In this document: positions 8,389 through 17,479 of the stretch, one piece after another
Layout: every line of letters starts with the position of its first letter
How positions within the stretch are numbered: the first letter of the stretch is position 1
Origin: Proteocatella sphenisci DSM 23131
GTDB lineage: Bacteria > Bacillota > Clostridia > Peptostreptococcales > Filifactoraceae
NCBI RefSeq assembly: GCF_000423525.1
Contig: NZ_AUID01000018.1
Span: 1 to 60,177 of the forward strand
DNA length: 60,177 bases
Reading direction: 5' to 3'
The notes under the pieces: generated by a model
What the model was told of the DNA's origin: nothing
Databases searched by the model: none
What the model saw: the letters and a program-made list of their open reading frames with translations, nothing else
Translations under genes and position numbers: made by a program

Positions 8389-8979
8389 TTAAATTGAATT
8401 TTTGTACCTTGTGAAAACGTATTTGACTTCTTTTATACCCCATTGCCTGTCTTTAAATTCCAGATTCAGTAAATCTACAATTTCTGTATATTCTTTTCCT
8501 GAGTTTTTAAGTTCTAATATCCTGTCAATCTGCTGCTGATTATATTTCTTTTTTCTTCCCGCACCTCTTTCATTTTTAACAGATGCCGTTTTAGTCTTAT
8601 CCATTATTTCAATATATTTTTCAAGACTTGTGTTAACTTCTTCTAGTCTGAGACTTTCCTTTTCAAGATTTTCATATGATTCCAAAAGCCTGTCTACATG
8701 TTTTTGCAGTTCTGAAAATTTATTTTCTATTTTAAGTGTTATATTTTTTTGAAGCCTGATTTCTTCTTCATATCTTATTTTTTCGTTTTCTTTATCCTCT
8801 ATATATTTGTTATATTTCTCAACCAGTACATTGTGTTTTTCTACAACTTGCTGAGAAAAACCATTGATTTCATTGTATTTTTCTACAAGTATATTATAAT
8901 TCTCTATTATATTATTATTGTCTATATGGCTCAGTTTTTTATTTTCTTTCTTTCTTCCCAAATCTTTTACAAAATCCAT
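8389..8979 (-). CDS. Coiled-coil protein with C-terminal resolvase-like HTH
   Basis: No named family recognised. Residues about 15-130 are charged heptad-like sequence (repeats of NILVEKYN and HNVLVEKYNKY, then ELQKHVDRLLESYENLEKESLRLEEV in pieces), predicting a long coiled coil. Residues about 138-196 begin GAGRKKKYNQQQIDRILELK and then GKEYTEIVDLLN, the pattern of the helix-turn-helix at the end of serine resolvases, but there is no catalytic domain. It is probably a DNA-binding, self-associating protein. It lies 13 nt after the PHP gene and is strongly AT-rich and Lys/Glu/Asn-rich. Confidence 0.65.
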   Translation of the reverse strand: MDFVKDLGRKKENKKLSHIDNNNIIENYNILVEKYNEINGFSQQVVEKHNVLVEKYNKYIEDKENEKIRYEEEIRLQKNITLKIENKFSELQKHVDRLLESYENLEKESLRLEEVNTSLEKYIEIMDKTKTASVKNERGAGRKKKYNQQQIDRILELKNSGKEYTEIVDLLNLEFKDRQWGIKEVKYVFTRYKNSI

Positions 8980-8992
8980 TTTTCCTCCATAA

Positions 8993-9811
8993 TTACTGAA
9001 ATATTATATGAGCACTATGCTCACAGAGATATTCCCCTATATTTACATCTCTTTTTGAATATATCCCATGATAGTCACTGCCACCTGTAAGAATAAGCCC
9101 ATATTTTAAAGCTTTTTCTGTTATTTGCTTTTTGTATTCTTCGCTGTTGGATACATGATTAAGTTCAAGACCATCAAGTCCTTCTTTTACCAGCTCATCC
9201 ACTATATAAAGATTATCCTGCTGACCAGGGTGAGCTATGACGCTATAGCCTCCTGAATCTTTTACTGCTCTTAGAGCCTTTCTTATATCGATGTATTCCA
9301 TATTATGTTGACACTTTCCTCCATTTTTGAAAAGAGTTTCGTTTATATGAGGAAACATAGCTTCCGTCTGGCCAGTTTTGTACAATACATCAAATATGTG
9401 CTGCTTGAATATATATCCTCTTGAGAATTCATAAAGCTGCTCATAGCTTATATCATAACCTAAGGCTCCCAGCTCTTTTATCTGTCTCCTGGCTTTTTCG
9501 TTTCTCTGCTCTATCATTGGGCCACAAAGCCTGTTTATAATATCATCTTCTTTTATATTGTATCCAAGAAGATGTATCTTTTTTCCAGTATTAGGGTCTA
9601 TTGCTGATATCTCAATAGATTTAACTGTTTTTATACCTGATAATGTGGTTTTAGTGTGAATTTCATCGTAACCCCTAAAGGTATCGTGGTCTGTGACAGC
9701 TATGTGTGACAGCTCTTTTTGCTCTGCCATGGATATAATAGTGTCTATGTCATCGTACCCATCAGAATTTCTTGTGTGAATATGGCTGTCTGATTTAAAT
9801 ATTTTCTTCAC
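8993..9811 (-). CDS. PHP-domain phosphoesterase
   Basis: A polymerase-and-histidinol-phosphatase family metal hydrolase of 272 residues. Metal-binding motifs are visible in order: DSHIHTRNSDG at the N-terminus, VTDHDTF near 40, a central His in SVIAHPGQ, and GGSDYHG near the C-terminus. The closest characterised group hydrolyses 3',5'-nucleoside bisphosphates or 5'-phosphates of short oligonucleotides; the exact substrate is inferred only from family. It begins with GTG at 9811, inside the last 17 nt of tadA, so translation of the two is probably coupled. Confidence 0.85.
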   Translation of the reverse strand: MKKIFKSDSHIHTRNSDGYDDIDTIISMAEQKELSHIAVTDHDTFRGYDEIHTKTTLSGIKTVKSIEISAIDPNTGKKIHLLGYNIKEDDIINRLCGPMIEQRNEKARRQIKELGALGYDISYEQLYEFSRGYIFKQHIFDVLYKTGQTEAMFPHINETLFKNGGKCQHNMEYIDIRKALRAVKDSGGYSVIAHPGQQDNLYIVDELVKEGLDGLELNHVSNSEEYKKQITEKALKYGLILTGGSDYHGIYSKRDVNIGEYLCEHSAHIIFQ

Positions 9812-10268
9812 TTTTTTTCTTATCCTTTTTTATCCTCAGATTTTTGAAAAATCTGCTTAGTATATATGAACAGGCTTTGCTTTCTTCTATTATAAGCATA
9901 TTATCGCCTGGAATCAGTTCTTCTGATATTATTGGTACCTTACTTATGGCTCCTCCTCTTACCGGATCAAGTGCACCTATGTGGATATTTTTTATCCTGG
10001 CATGGAGTATTGCGCCTGTGCACATTATGCATGGTTCAAGAGTTATATAAATATTACTGCCTGTAAGTCTCCAGCTTCCTATATTTTTGCAAGCTTCTTC
10101 AATAGCTATTATTTCTGCATGCCCTGTTGCCAATTTAGACTTTTCCACAAGGTTATGGCCTCGCCCTATTATTTCACCGTCTTTTTCAATTATGCATCCA
10201 ACCGGTACTTCTCCCTGTTTATAAGCCTTTAGCGCCTCTGAAAAAGCGGCTCTCATATATTTATTCAT
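9795..10268 (-). CDS. tadA: tRNA-specific adenosine deaminase
   Basis: Converts A34 to inosine in tRNA-Arg(ACG). The cytidine-deaminase-fold zinc motifs are complete: HAE (His50-Ala-Glu52) and PCIMC (Cys80, Cys83), counted from the ATG at 10268. That ATG follows AAGGA; a GTG five codons upstream (10283) is an alternative. The Lys-rich tail after about residue 140 (IKKDKKKSEENI) is longer than usual and overlaps the start of the next gene. Upstream, between this gene and prfB, lies a cluster of three perfect DnaA boxes. Confidence 0.93.
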   Translation of the reverse strand: MNKYMRAAFSEALKAYKQGEVPVGCIIEKDGEIIGRGHNLVEKSKLATGHAEIIAIEEACKNIGSWRLTGSNIYITLEPCIMCTGAILHARIKNIHIGALDPVRGGAISKVPIISEELIPGDNMLIIEESKACSYILSRFFKNLRIKKDKKKSEENI

Positions 10269-10304
10269 AATTTCCTTTTTCACTTTTGTGTATAAAATTC
10301 CGAC

Positions 10305-10347
10305 TTATCCACATTATCCACAGATTGTTTTCTCAAACTGTGGATAA
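10305..10347. promoter_or_regulatory. Cluster of three perfect DnaA boxes outside oriC
   Basis: TTATCCACA at 10305-10313 is directly abutted by TTATCCACA at 10314-10322, and an inverted copy (TGTGGATAA) lies at 10339-10347. The second and third boxes also form a 12-bp inverted repeat (CATTATCCACAG / CTGTGGATAATG). There is no T-run after it, so it is not an obvious terminator. It is about 20 kb from dnaA, between prfB and tadA, and resembles a DnaA-titration or DnaA-regulated site. Confidence 0.8.
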
Positions 10348-10358
10348 TGTGACACTTG

Positions 10359-11457
10359 TTACATTTTTTGATTTCTTAGATATGCAAGTATAAATGGCAT
10401 TATGTTTCCATCCATTACGCTATTTACATTTCCTGATTCTTCTGCGGTCCTATGATCTTTTACAAGGGTATAGGGCTGAAAAACATAGGATCTTATCTGG
10501 CTTCCCCATCCTATCTGCGAATACTCTCCCTGAAGATCTTCTATCTTGTCTTTATGTTCTTGTTTCTTTAGATCTATTAATTTAGCCATCAGCATCTTCA
10601 TGCATACATCTTTGTTTATTAGCTGGGACCTTTCATTTTGACACTGCACTACTATTCCTGTGGGCTGGTGGGTTATTCTTACAGCTGAGTCTGTCTTATT
10701 AACATGTTGACCCCCAGCACCTCCTGATCTGTATGTGTCTATCTTAAGGTCTGAGGTATTTATATCTATATTTACGGTATCATCAAGCTCAGGTATTACA
10801 TCTACGGATGCAAATGAAGTGTGTCTTTTCCCTGAAGAGTCAAACTGTGACATCCTCACCAGGCGGTGAACACCTTTTTCTGATTTTAAAAATCCATATG
10901 CATTTTTTCCTGATATCCTAAGGGTAACTGATTTTATGCCAGCTTCTGGGTCTTGATTGTAATCAAGCTCTTTTACCTTGAATTTCATTTCCTGTGCAAA
11001 TCTGGTATACATCCTAAGGAGCATCTTTGCCCAGTCTTGTGCATCAAGTCCCCCACTTCCGGCATGTATGGAAAGTATCGCGTTGCTATTGTCATGTTCC
11101 TGATCGAGCATGGTTTCAAGCTTGAGCTCTTCTATTTTTTCATGTATGGTTTGAAGTTCTTTTTCCAGTTCTTTTTCCATTGACTCGTCTTCTTGAGCCA
11201 TCTCAAAGAGAACCTCAAGGTCGAGAACACCTGTTTGTGCGTCCTCGTAGTCCTCAAGTACTTCTTCTATCTCTTTATTTCTTTTGACTTGTTTCTGGCT
11301 GCCCTCAAGGTCTTCCCAAAAACTCTGATACTGCATCTGATTATCAATTATATCTTTTTCTTTCAAAAGTCTTTCTATGTCAAAGTGACACCTTTATTTC
11401 GCTGAGGGATTCTTGTATTTTTTCCATCTTAATCTTATGTTCTGCATAATTTAGCAT
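10359..11457 (-). CDS. prfB: Peptide chain release factor 2, with programmed +1 frameshift
   Basis: Terminates translation at UGA and UAA. The main frame (10359-11379) holds the RF2 domains with GGQ motif RSGGAGGQHVNK and the SQFDSSGKRHTSF block. The first 25 codons are in another frame, from ATG 11457 (MLNYAEHKIKMEKIQ...), where GGAAAGGA at the end of secA gives the ribosome site. They end at CTT TGA C (11385-11379), the classic RF2 slip site, preceded by the SD-like AAAGGTG. After the +1 shift the protein continues SL-DIERLLKEKD. The gene is intact; the in-frame stop is regulatory. It lies 6 nt after secA, hence a secA-prfB operon. Confidence 0.95.
11379..11395 (-). promoter_or_regulatory. 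RF2 programmed frameshift signal
   Basis: On the minus strand AAAGGTG precedes TCA CTT TGA C. The ribosome slips from CTT to TTG... +1 when RF2 is scarce, skipping the T of TGA at 11382. The internal Shine-Dalgarno-like AAGGTG is weaker than the usual AGGGGG. Confidence 0.9.
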
Positions 11458-11463
11458 ATTTTA

Positions 11464-14160
11464 CTAATCCTTTCCACAGCATTTTTTGTATTTTTTCCCA
11501 CTTCCACAAGGACACTCTTCATTTCTTCCAACTACCTTGTCTGTTTTTTTAGGTGTTGAGCTTTTTTCTTCAAGAGAATTTTCAAAACCTTCTTTTATTT
11601 TGTCCAGATCTACTACTGCTTTTCTTTGGATCTGTACTTGTTGTTTTTCTTCTTCTTTTTGAATCTGGAAACTCATAAGGTATTTTACAGTTTCTTCTTT
11701 TATGCTTTCCGTCATAGCGTCAAACATATCAAAACCTTCTATCTGGTAGGCTCTTACAGGGTCTTCTTGTCCTATTGCTCTAAGACCCATTCCCTGTCTT
11801 AACTGATCCATAGAATCTATGTGGTCCATCCATTTTGAATCTACTACCTGAAGCAGTATTACTCTTTCAAGCTCTCTAAATTCTTCTTCTGGAAGCATGG
11901 ATTCTTTCATTTCATAGATTTTACGAGCCATGTCTTTTATAAGCGTTTTCATTCTTGGGTTGTCTATATTTGATATTTCTTCTTCTATATTTATGTCTGC
12001 TGCAAACTGCTGATTGATTTTTTCTTTAAGTCCTTTAATATCCCACTCTTCCTGATAGGTTTTTTCAGAACAGAATTTGTCTACAATGTCATCTGCAAGC
12101 GCATCTATCATCTCTAATATTTCAGGTTTTATATTCTCGCCTTCAAGTACACGTTTTCTTTCTGCATAGATTATTTCTCTTTGCTTGTTCATTACGTCGT
12201 CATACTGAAGTACACTCTTTCTGATAGAGAAGTTCTTTCCTTCGACTTTCTTTTGAGCACTTTCTATGGATTTTGAAAGCATCTTGTGCTCTATTGCATC
12301 TTCTTCTTCCATTCCAAGTTTTTCTACAACTCCTTGTATTCTCTCGCTTCCAAATAGCCTCATAAGTTCGTCTTCAAGGGATATAAAGAATCTTGTAGTT
12401 CCTGGGTCTCCTTGTCGTCCGGCACGACCTCTCAGCTGGTTGTCTATACGTCTTGACTCATGTCTTTCTGTACCTAATATAAAGAGTCCTCCTGCAGATA
12501 TTACTTTTACCTGTTCTTCTTTGAGCTCAAGTTTCTTTTGAGCAAGTATTTCCTGATAGACTTTTCTTGCTTCTTTTATTTCTTCGTCATCAGTTGCACT
12601 GAATCCACTCGCCTCAGCTATAAGATGTTCTTCGTATTCACGTTTTTTCATTTCTTTAACAGTAAGAATTTCAGGATTACCTCCAAGGATTATATCGGTT
12701 CCTCTTCCTGCCATGTTTGTAGCTATTGTAACTGCCTCGTATCTACCTGCCTGAGCTACTATATCCGCTTCTTTTTCATGGTTTTTTGCATTCAGTACCT
12801 CATGCTTTACGCCTTTTCTTTTAAGCATCTCTGAAAGCATTTCTGAAGTTTCTATGGAGATAGTTCCTATAAGAATAGGCTGTCCTGTCTTGTGTACTTC
12901 TGCTACATGCTCGACTACTGCCCTGAATTTAGATTCTACATTCTTGTATACCGCATCATCCATATCGTTTCTCTGTGTCGGCTTGTTTGTTGGAATCTGA
13001 ACTACATCCATCTTATATATTGATCTGAATTCATCTTCTTCGGTTTTTGCTGTTCCTGTCATACCTGAAAGTTTTTTGTACATTCTGAAGTAATTCTGGA
13101 AAGTTATAGTTGCAAGTGTCTTTGATTCTCTTTGTATCTTAAGGCCTTCTTTTGCCTCTATAGCCTGGTGAAGTCCCTCAGAGTATCTTCTTCCAAACAT
13201 AAGCCTGCCTGTAAATTCGTCAACTATAACAATTTCTCCATCTTTTATAACATAATCCACATCAAGTCTCATCAGTGTGTTTGCTCTAAGGGCCTGTCCT
13301 ATATGATGATATACCTCTATGTTAGCTATGTCTGTCATACTATCCACTCCAAAGAATTTTTCAGCTTTTTCGAGGCCTTCATCTGTAAGTGAAGATGCGT
13401 TGTCTTTTTCATTCACTATATAGTCTTCTTCTAATTTAAGCAGCTGTATAAAGCTGTTAGCAGTTGTGTAAAGTGATGTTGACTTGTCTCCGGCACCAGA
13501 TATTATAAGTGGAGTTCTCGCCTCATCTACAAGTATAGAGTCGACCTCATCTACTATGGCATAGTTAAGTGGTCTTTGGACTCTCTGGTTTTCGAATATT
13601 ACCATGTTGTCTCTCAGATAGTCAAAACCATATTCATTGTTTGTTCCATATGTTATGTCAGCCCTGTATGCCGCTCTTCTTTGTTCATTAGTAATACCGT
13701 GAACTATTACTCCTGTTGTAAGTCCCATAAAGTTGTAGAGCTTACCCATCCATTCACAGTCTCTCTTTGCAAGATAATCGTTGACTGTAACTACGTGTAC
13801 ACCTTTTCCTTCAAGGGCATTGAGGTATACAGCAAGAGTTGCCACAAGAGTCTTTCCTTCTCCTGTTCTCATCTCAGCTATCCTTCCGCTGTTGAGTACC
13901 ATACCTCCCATGAGCTGTACGTCATAATGTCTCATTCCAAGCGATCTCTTTGCACCTTCTCTGCACGCAGCAAAAGCTTCTTCAAGTATATCGTCTACTG
14001 TTTCCCCATTTTGAAGTCTATTTTTAAATTCAGGAGTCATTGCCTTTAGCTCGCTGTCTGTCATGGCTTCAAATCTGCTCTCTAAAGCATTTATTTTTTG
14101 AGCACAAGCTTCAAGTTTTTTAATTTCTCTCTTTGATAGTATATTGTCTAATAATCCCAA
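11464..14160 (-). CDS. secA: Protein translocase ATPase SecA
   Basis: Motor of the Sec export pathway at the cytoplasmic membrane. The 898-residue protein has Walker [14 protein letters not shown]-like [16 protein letters not shown], the motif [10 protein letters not shown] and [11 protein letters not shown] of the second helicase lobe, the scaffold and wing domains, and the C-terminal zinc-binding SEC-C motif [13 protein letters not shown]. Translation starts at a TTG (14160) preceded by AAAGAGGT. It is the first gene of the run secA-prfB-tadA. The upstream 200 nt hold a parS site and the divergent YjiH promoter. Confidence 0.98.
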   Translation of the reverse strand: MGLLDNILSKREIKKLEACAQKINALESRFEAMTDSELKAMTPEFKNRLQNGETVDDILEEAFAACREGAKRSLGMRHYDVQLMGGMVLNSGRIAEMRTGEGKTLVATLAVYLNALEGKGVHVVTVNDYLAKRDCEWMGKLYNFMGLTTGVIVHGITNEQRRAAYRADITYGTNNEYGFDYLRDNMVIFENQRVQRPLNYAIVDEVDSILVDEARTPLIISGAGDKSTSLYTTANSFIQLLKLEEDYIVNEKDNASSLTDEGLEKAEKFFGVDSMTDIANIEVYHHIGQALRANTLMRLDVDYVIKDGEIVIVDEFTGRLMFGRRYSEGLHQAIEAKEGLKIQRESKTLATITFQNYFRMYKKLSGMTGTAKTEEDEFRSIYKMDVVQIPTNKPTQRNDMDDAVYKNVESKFRAVVEHVAEVHKTGQPILIGTISIETSEMLSEMLKRKGVKHEVLNAKNHEKEADIVAQAGRYEAVTIATNMAGRGTDIILGGNPEILTVKEMKKREYEEHLIAEASGFSATDDEEIKEARKVYQEILAQKKLELKEEQVKVISAGGLFILGTERHESRRIDNQLRGRAGRQGDPGTTRFFISLEDELMRLFGSERIQGVVEKLGMEEEDAIEHKMLSKSIESAQKKVEGKNFSIRKSVLQYDDVMNKQREIIYAERKRVLEGENIKPEILEMIDALADDIVDKFCSEKTYQEEWDIKGLKEKINQQFAADINIEEEISNIDNPRMKTLIKDMARKIYEMKESMLPEEEFRELERVILLQVVDSKWMDHIDSMDQLRQGMGLRAIGQEDPVRAYQIEGFDMFDAMTESIKEETVKYLMSFQIQKEEEKQQVQIQRKAVVDLDKIKEGFENSLEEKSSTPKKTDKVVGRNEECPCGSGKKYKKCCGKD

Positions 14161-14267
14161 AGTATTTACCTCTTTCTATATTATGAAATTTATAATTAAT
14201 TTTATCACATATTTGGCATTTTTTCTCGTTTTTTTACAGTATTTTTTCATTTTATTGACAATTAAAA

Positions 14268-14283
14268 TGTTTCACGTGAAACA
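14268..14283. promoter_or_regulatory. parS centromere site
   Basis: The 16-bp palindrome TGTTTCACGTGAAACA matches the ParB/Spo0J binding consensus TGTTNCACGTGAAACA. It lies between the divergent secA and YjiH genes, about 17 kb from oriC. No parA or parB gene is present in the window. I found no second copy. Confidence 0.92.
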
Positions 14284-14297
14284 TTTTTCTCTGGTTT

Positions 14298-14326
14298 TTG
14301 ATTTTGATTATTTTTTATGTTATAAT
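14298..14326 (+). promoter_or_regulatory. Sigma-A promoter of the YjiH-like gene
   Basis: TTGATT (14298-14303), 17-nt spacer, TATAAT (14321-14326). The parS palindrome ends 15 nt upstream of the -35 box, so ParB bound there could affect this promoter. Confidence 0.7.
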
Positions 14327-14408
14327 TATTATAAGAATGTCATAGGTATCAGGTAAAAAGCATTATTTGTTAAATTATTCATTAACTAAAAGAAATGGAG
14401 AGTTTATT

Positions 14409-15803
14409 ATGAAAGAAGCTGTAATACCCAAACCTGTCGTCGTCTCGTGCGATGAACCTGTCTTAAAAAAACCATATTGGAAGTGTCTTTTGAAGTTTTT
14501 ATTTGCATCTGGCCTTGGCATTACCATATTTTTTGTTCCCATAAAAGGACGTCTTCTTTTTGAAATAATCTATAAAGATTTTTTTCTTGAAATGATACTT
14601 GGAAATATGGTTCAGCCACTTATAACCCTTTGCCCACTTATAATGTTGTCCGGGTACATATATTCAAATTATCTCTGTAAAAGCGATAATGCCGTAAAGA
14701 GATTTTTTGGAGAAGATACTAAATTTCACTTTGTACTCTATCTTTTAGGTTCCATATTCGCTCTCATGTACTATTTCCAGTTTGGATGGGAATTTGCCTA
14801 CAGCGAAAAAACCGGTGGAGTAATGATTGGCGAAACCCTTAATTTTACAATAAGCATAGTCCCAGTTGCAGGTGCTGTACTACCACTCCTGGCAGGGTAT
14901 GGGCTTTTAGAAGCCATAGGTGCTTTTTTGGAACCTTTTATGAGACCTGTGTTTCGAGTTCCTGGAAAAAGTGCTTTGGATACCATTGCTTCCATAGTAG
15001 GTGCTGCCGTAGTTGGAATAATGTTCACGGCCTCACTCTACAAAGAAAAACATTACACAGTTAAAGAAGCTTTTTTTATCTCATCCAGTTTCAGCCTTAA
15101 TTCTGTTGGCTATTGTGCGTTCCTTATAGGTTATGTCGGACTACTGGAAGATTTTGGTATGATCTTCCTGCTTTACTGCCTTGTAACATATTCAGTTGCA
15201 GCAATAGTATGTCGCATACCACCTATATCAAAGTACCCTGATGTATATTCAGATGGTTCTGTTCAAACCACGGAGATGAGAAAAGAAAATCTTCATTTAA
15301 ACCTTGCACAGGTTAAAAAAGGATTCAGTAATGCCCTTATAAAAGCAGATAGCTCACCAAACTTGGTGCCTGAAATGGCAAAAGGATTCATTGATGGCTG
15401 CCTTATAACACTAAAAGTAATACCTATGGTAATAACAATAGGTATTGCAGGACTAGCCATAAGTGAGTTTACTCCAATTATAAAGATACTTAGTATTCCT
15501 TTTACGCCATTTATCTCTATGCTTGGAATTCCTGATGCCTCTATTGCTACTCAGGCTATACTCGTTGGAGGGATAGACCTTTTTCTTCCTTCTATACTTA
15601 TATCTGGCTCACAGTATGCAGGAACAAGGTTCTTTGTCCTTATGGTATCACTTGTTCAGGTACTTTATATTACAGAGACCATGCTTCCAATCATATTTTT
15701 TGGAATACCAGCAAAACTAAAGGACATTCTTACTCTATGGGTTCTAAGGACCCTTATAGCTATACCTATAGTTGCCGTTCTCACCCATATACTTTATCTT
15801 TAA
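14409..15803 (+). CDS. YjiH family nucleoside-recognition (Gate) membrane protein
   Basis: A polytopic membrane protein of about 464 residues with two Gate (nucleoside recognition) domains: the first around 125-260 (GGVMIGETLNF, SALDTIASIVGAAVVGIMF), the second around 330-460 (ITIGIAGLAISEF, GGIDLFLPSILISGSQYAGT). YjiH proteins are putative transporters, with no firm substrate. The ATG at 14409 is preceded by GGAG; an in-frame start at 14367 would add 14 residues without a site. It is single, with its own promoter and terminator, and divergent from secA. Confidence 0.82.
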   Translation: MKEAVIPKPVVVSCDEPVLKKPYWKCLLKFLFASGLGITIFFVPIKGRLLFEIIYKDFFLEMILGNMVQPLITLCPLIMLSGYIYSNYLCKSDNAVKRFFGEDTKFHFVLYLLGSIFALMYYFQFGWEFAYSEKTGGVMIGETLNFTISIVPVAGAVLPLLAGYGLLEAIGAFLEPFMRPVFRVPGKSALDTIASIVGAAVVGIMFTASLYKEKHYTVKEAFFISSSFSLNSVGYCAFLIGYVGLLEDFGMIFLLYCLVTYSVAAIVCRIPPISKYPDVYSDGSVQTTEMRKENLHLNLAQVKKGFSNALIKADSSPNLVPEMAKGFIDGCLITLKVIPMVITIGIAGLAISEFTPIIKILSIPFTPFISMLGIPDASIATQAILVGGIDLFLPSILISGSQYAGTRFFVLMVSLVQVLYITETMLPIIFFGIPAKLKDILTLWVLRTLIAIPIVAVLTHILYL

Positions 15804-15826
15804 GTACATGATACCTTTGACTTTTA

Positions 15827-15872
15827 AAAATCCGGTTGGAATCTCATGATTCTGCCGGATTTTATTTTTTTT
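15827..15872. terminator. Bidirectional terminator
   Basis: AAAATCCGG (15827-15835) pairs with CCGGATTTT (15855-15863), followed by a T-rich run. It separates the convergent YjiH-like and Crp/Fnr genes. Confidence 0.8.
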
Positions 15873-15875
15873 GTT

Positions 15876-16550
15876 TTATATTATTGTTATATCCCTTCCT
15901 TTAACTTGTATTATCCCGTCTTCTTGCATTCTTGAAATTTCTCTGCTCATAGAACTCCTGTCTGTGCAAATATAGTCTGCAAGATCAGTCTTGCTAAAAG
16001 CGAGTCTTATTTTTCTTGATTTTCCCTGCAAATTCATTTCCATCAAAAAATAAGCCATAAGCTTTTCTCTGATAGTCCTTTTAGAAAGTATATCTATTTT
16101 TTTATTCAGCTCCGTATTTTTTACTGCGATTATCTTCATCATGTTAACAATCATCCGGGAGTGAAAAACACATGAATTTGAACACATATTCATCATTTTA
16201 CCGTATTGTATAAAAAGTATTTTTGTACTTTCTTTTGAAGTAACTCTTACCGGACTTATGTGTATTCCAGCCGCTTCAAAAGTTTCAGCAAAAAGCTGGT
16301 TTTTTTTAGGTTCTGCTATTATATTTATATTCCCCAGTAAATCCGTCTTACTTATTTGAATGCTTCCCCTTAGTATTATTCCTATCCCCGGTATTGGCTC
16401 ATTCTCTCTTATTACTGTTTCTTTTTTTTCATAGTTTTTTACAAAAGCATTAAGGCAAACCAGGATATTTTCAATATCTTCAGAGCTAATGCCTTCAAAA
16501 AGTCTGTTATTCATTAAAAGTGGTATGTATTCAAGGTGATTTTTTGTCAT
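15876..16550 (-). CDS. Crp/Fnr family transcription regulator
   Basis: 224 residues: an N-terminal cyclic-nucleotide-binding-type beta barrel (about 15-120; FEGISSEDIENIL and GIILRGSIQIS), a dimer helix, and a C-terminal winged helix whose recognition region is TDRSSMSREISRMQEDG. It has no N-terminal Cys cluster as in FNR, so an Fe-S sensor there is unlikely. The ATG at 16550 has AGGAG 7 nt upstream; the first ATG (16556) overlaps that site. It is divergent from the polyferredoxin gene. This pairing recurs in Clostridia at redox or nitrosative-stress loci, so those are plausible signals. A palindrome at 16583-16598 is a likely autoregulatory operator. Confidence 0.87.
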   Translation of the reverse strand: MTKNHLEYIPLLMNNRLFEGISSEDIENILVCLNAFVKNYEKKETVIRENEPIPGIGIILRGSIQISKTDLLGNINIIAEPKKNQLFAETFEAAGIHISPVRVTSKESTKILFIQYGKMMNMCSNSCVFHSRMIVNMMKIIAVKNTELNKKIDILSKRTIREKLMAYFLMEMNLQGKSRKIRLAFSKTDLADYICTDRSSMSREISRMQEDGIIQVKGRDITII

Positions 16551-16582
16551 AAGCATTCTCCTTGTATTATTTTTTGGATTTT

Positions 16583-16598
16583 TGTTGCATATGCAACA
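16583..16598. promoter_or_regulatory. Perfect 16-bp palindrome, probable Crp/Fnr operator
   Basis: TGTTGCATATGCAACA reads the same on both strands. It is 33 nt upstream of the Crp/Fnr start, the usual size and symmetry for this regulator class. Confidence 0.65.
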
Positions 16599-16679
16599 TC
16601 GGTTTTTTGTTTTTTATTGTATCATAAATATATAAGATTACAAACACAAATAATGATAATAATATATATTTATATATAA

Positions 16680-16696
16680 GTGGACGTGACGTCCAC
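16680..16696. promoter_or_regulatory. Inverted repeat upstream of the ferredoxin gene
   Basis: GTGGACGT-G-ACGTCCAC: 8-bp perfect arms around one base, 20 nt before the ferredoxin ATG and 10 nt before its AGGAGG. Its sequence differs from the palindrome at 16583-16598, so it could be a second operator or a hairpin in the 5' leader. Confidence 0.55.
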
Positions 16697-16716
16697 CTTT
16701 AATCCAGGAGGATAAA

Positions 16717-17463
16717 ATGATAAGAAAAGTTATAAAAATTAACGAAGAAAAATGTGTTGGATGTGGACTTTGTGCAAATGCATGTCATGAGGGTGCTATT
16801 GCTATAATAGATAAAAAAGCTAAACTTCTCAGAGATGATTACTGTGATGGTTTAGGAAATTGCCTTCCAGTCTGTCCTACAAATGCAATTACTTTTGAAG
16901 AAAGAGAAGCTGCACAGTACAATAAAGAAATAGCTCCTAAAAGAGTTGCAGCAAAAGAATCTCCAGATTCTCACAGTCAAGAATGCGGATGTGCGGGGTC
17001 TCAGGCAAAGGCAATATCTCGATCTTCGATACTTTCCGCACCTAAAGCTGCAAAATCTGCTCCTTCTTATGATAATTCAGGTGCCGCTTCCTCGGATTCC
17101 CAGTTAAGGCAGTGGCCGGTTCAGATAAAACTGCTTCCTGTAAATGCCCCTTATTTTGAAAATGCAAACCTTCTGATTGCGGCTGACTGTACAGCCTACG
17201 CTTATGGAGATTTTCATAATAAATTTATAAAGAACAGAATAACAGTTATAGGATGTCCAAAACTTGATGAAGGAGACTATACAGAAAAACTGACAGCTAT
17301 CATAAGAGAAAATAATATAAAAAGTGTAACTATAGTAAGAATGGAGGTTCCATGCTGTGGCGGAATTGAAAAAGCAGCTGTAAGCGCTCTAAAAGAAAGT
17401 GGAAAATTTATTCCATGGCAAATATTTACTATATCTTCTGACGGAAGAATACTCGAGAATTAA
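16717..17463 (+). CDS. 4Fe-4S ferredoxin-domain protein with Cys-rich C-terminal domain
   Basis: 248 residues. The N-terminus is a ferredoxin domain: first motif complete (Cys 13, 16, 19, 23); the second is CDGLGNCLPVC with Cys 43, 49, 53, three cysteines instead of four, a pattern I associate with this family. A Ser/Ala-rich linker with CGCAG follows (about 85-130), then a domain with ADCTAYAYGDFHNKF, GCPKLDE and VPCCGGIEKA, probably binding another metal centre. AGGAGG precedes the ATG. It is divergent from the Crp/Fnr gene, which is its likely regulator; the hybrid-cluster protein gene that I associate with such pairs is not here. Confidence 0.82.
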   Translation: MIRKVIKINEEKCVGCGLCANACHEGAIAIIDKKAKLLRDDYCDGLGNCLPVCPTNAITFEEREAAQYNKEIAPKRVAAKESPDSHSQECGCAGSQAKAISRSSILSAPKAAKSAPSYDNSGAASSDSQLRQWPVQIKLLPVNAPYFENANLLIAADCTAYAYGDFHNKFIKNRITVIGCPKLDEGDYTEKLTAIIRENNIKSVTIVRMEVPCCGGIEKAAVSALKESGKFIPWQIFTISSDGRILEN

Positions 17464-17479
17464 TTTATTATTGACACTG

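Noticed and set aside
10314-10347. The inverted DnaA boxes as a prfB terminator
   Set aside because: A 12-bp stem exists, but there is no U-run after it on the minus strand, and both arms are exact DnaA boxes.
13576-14049. Rightward 157-codon open frame inside secA
   Set aside because: Antisense of secA; composition and lack of start signals mark it as a shadow.
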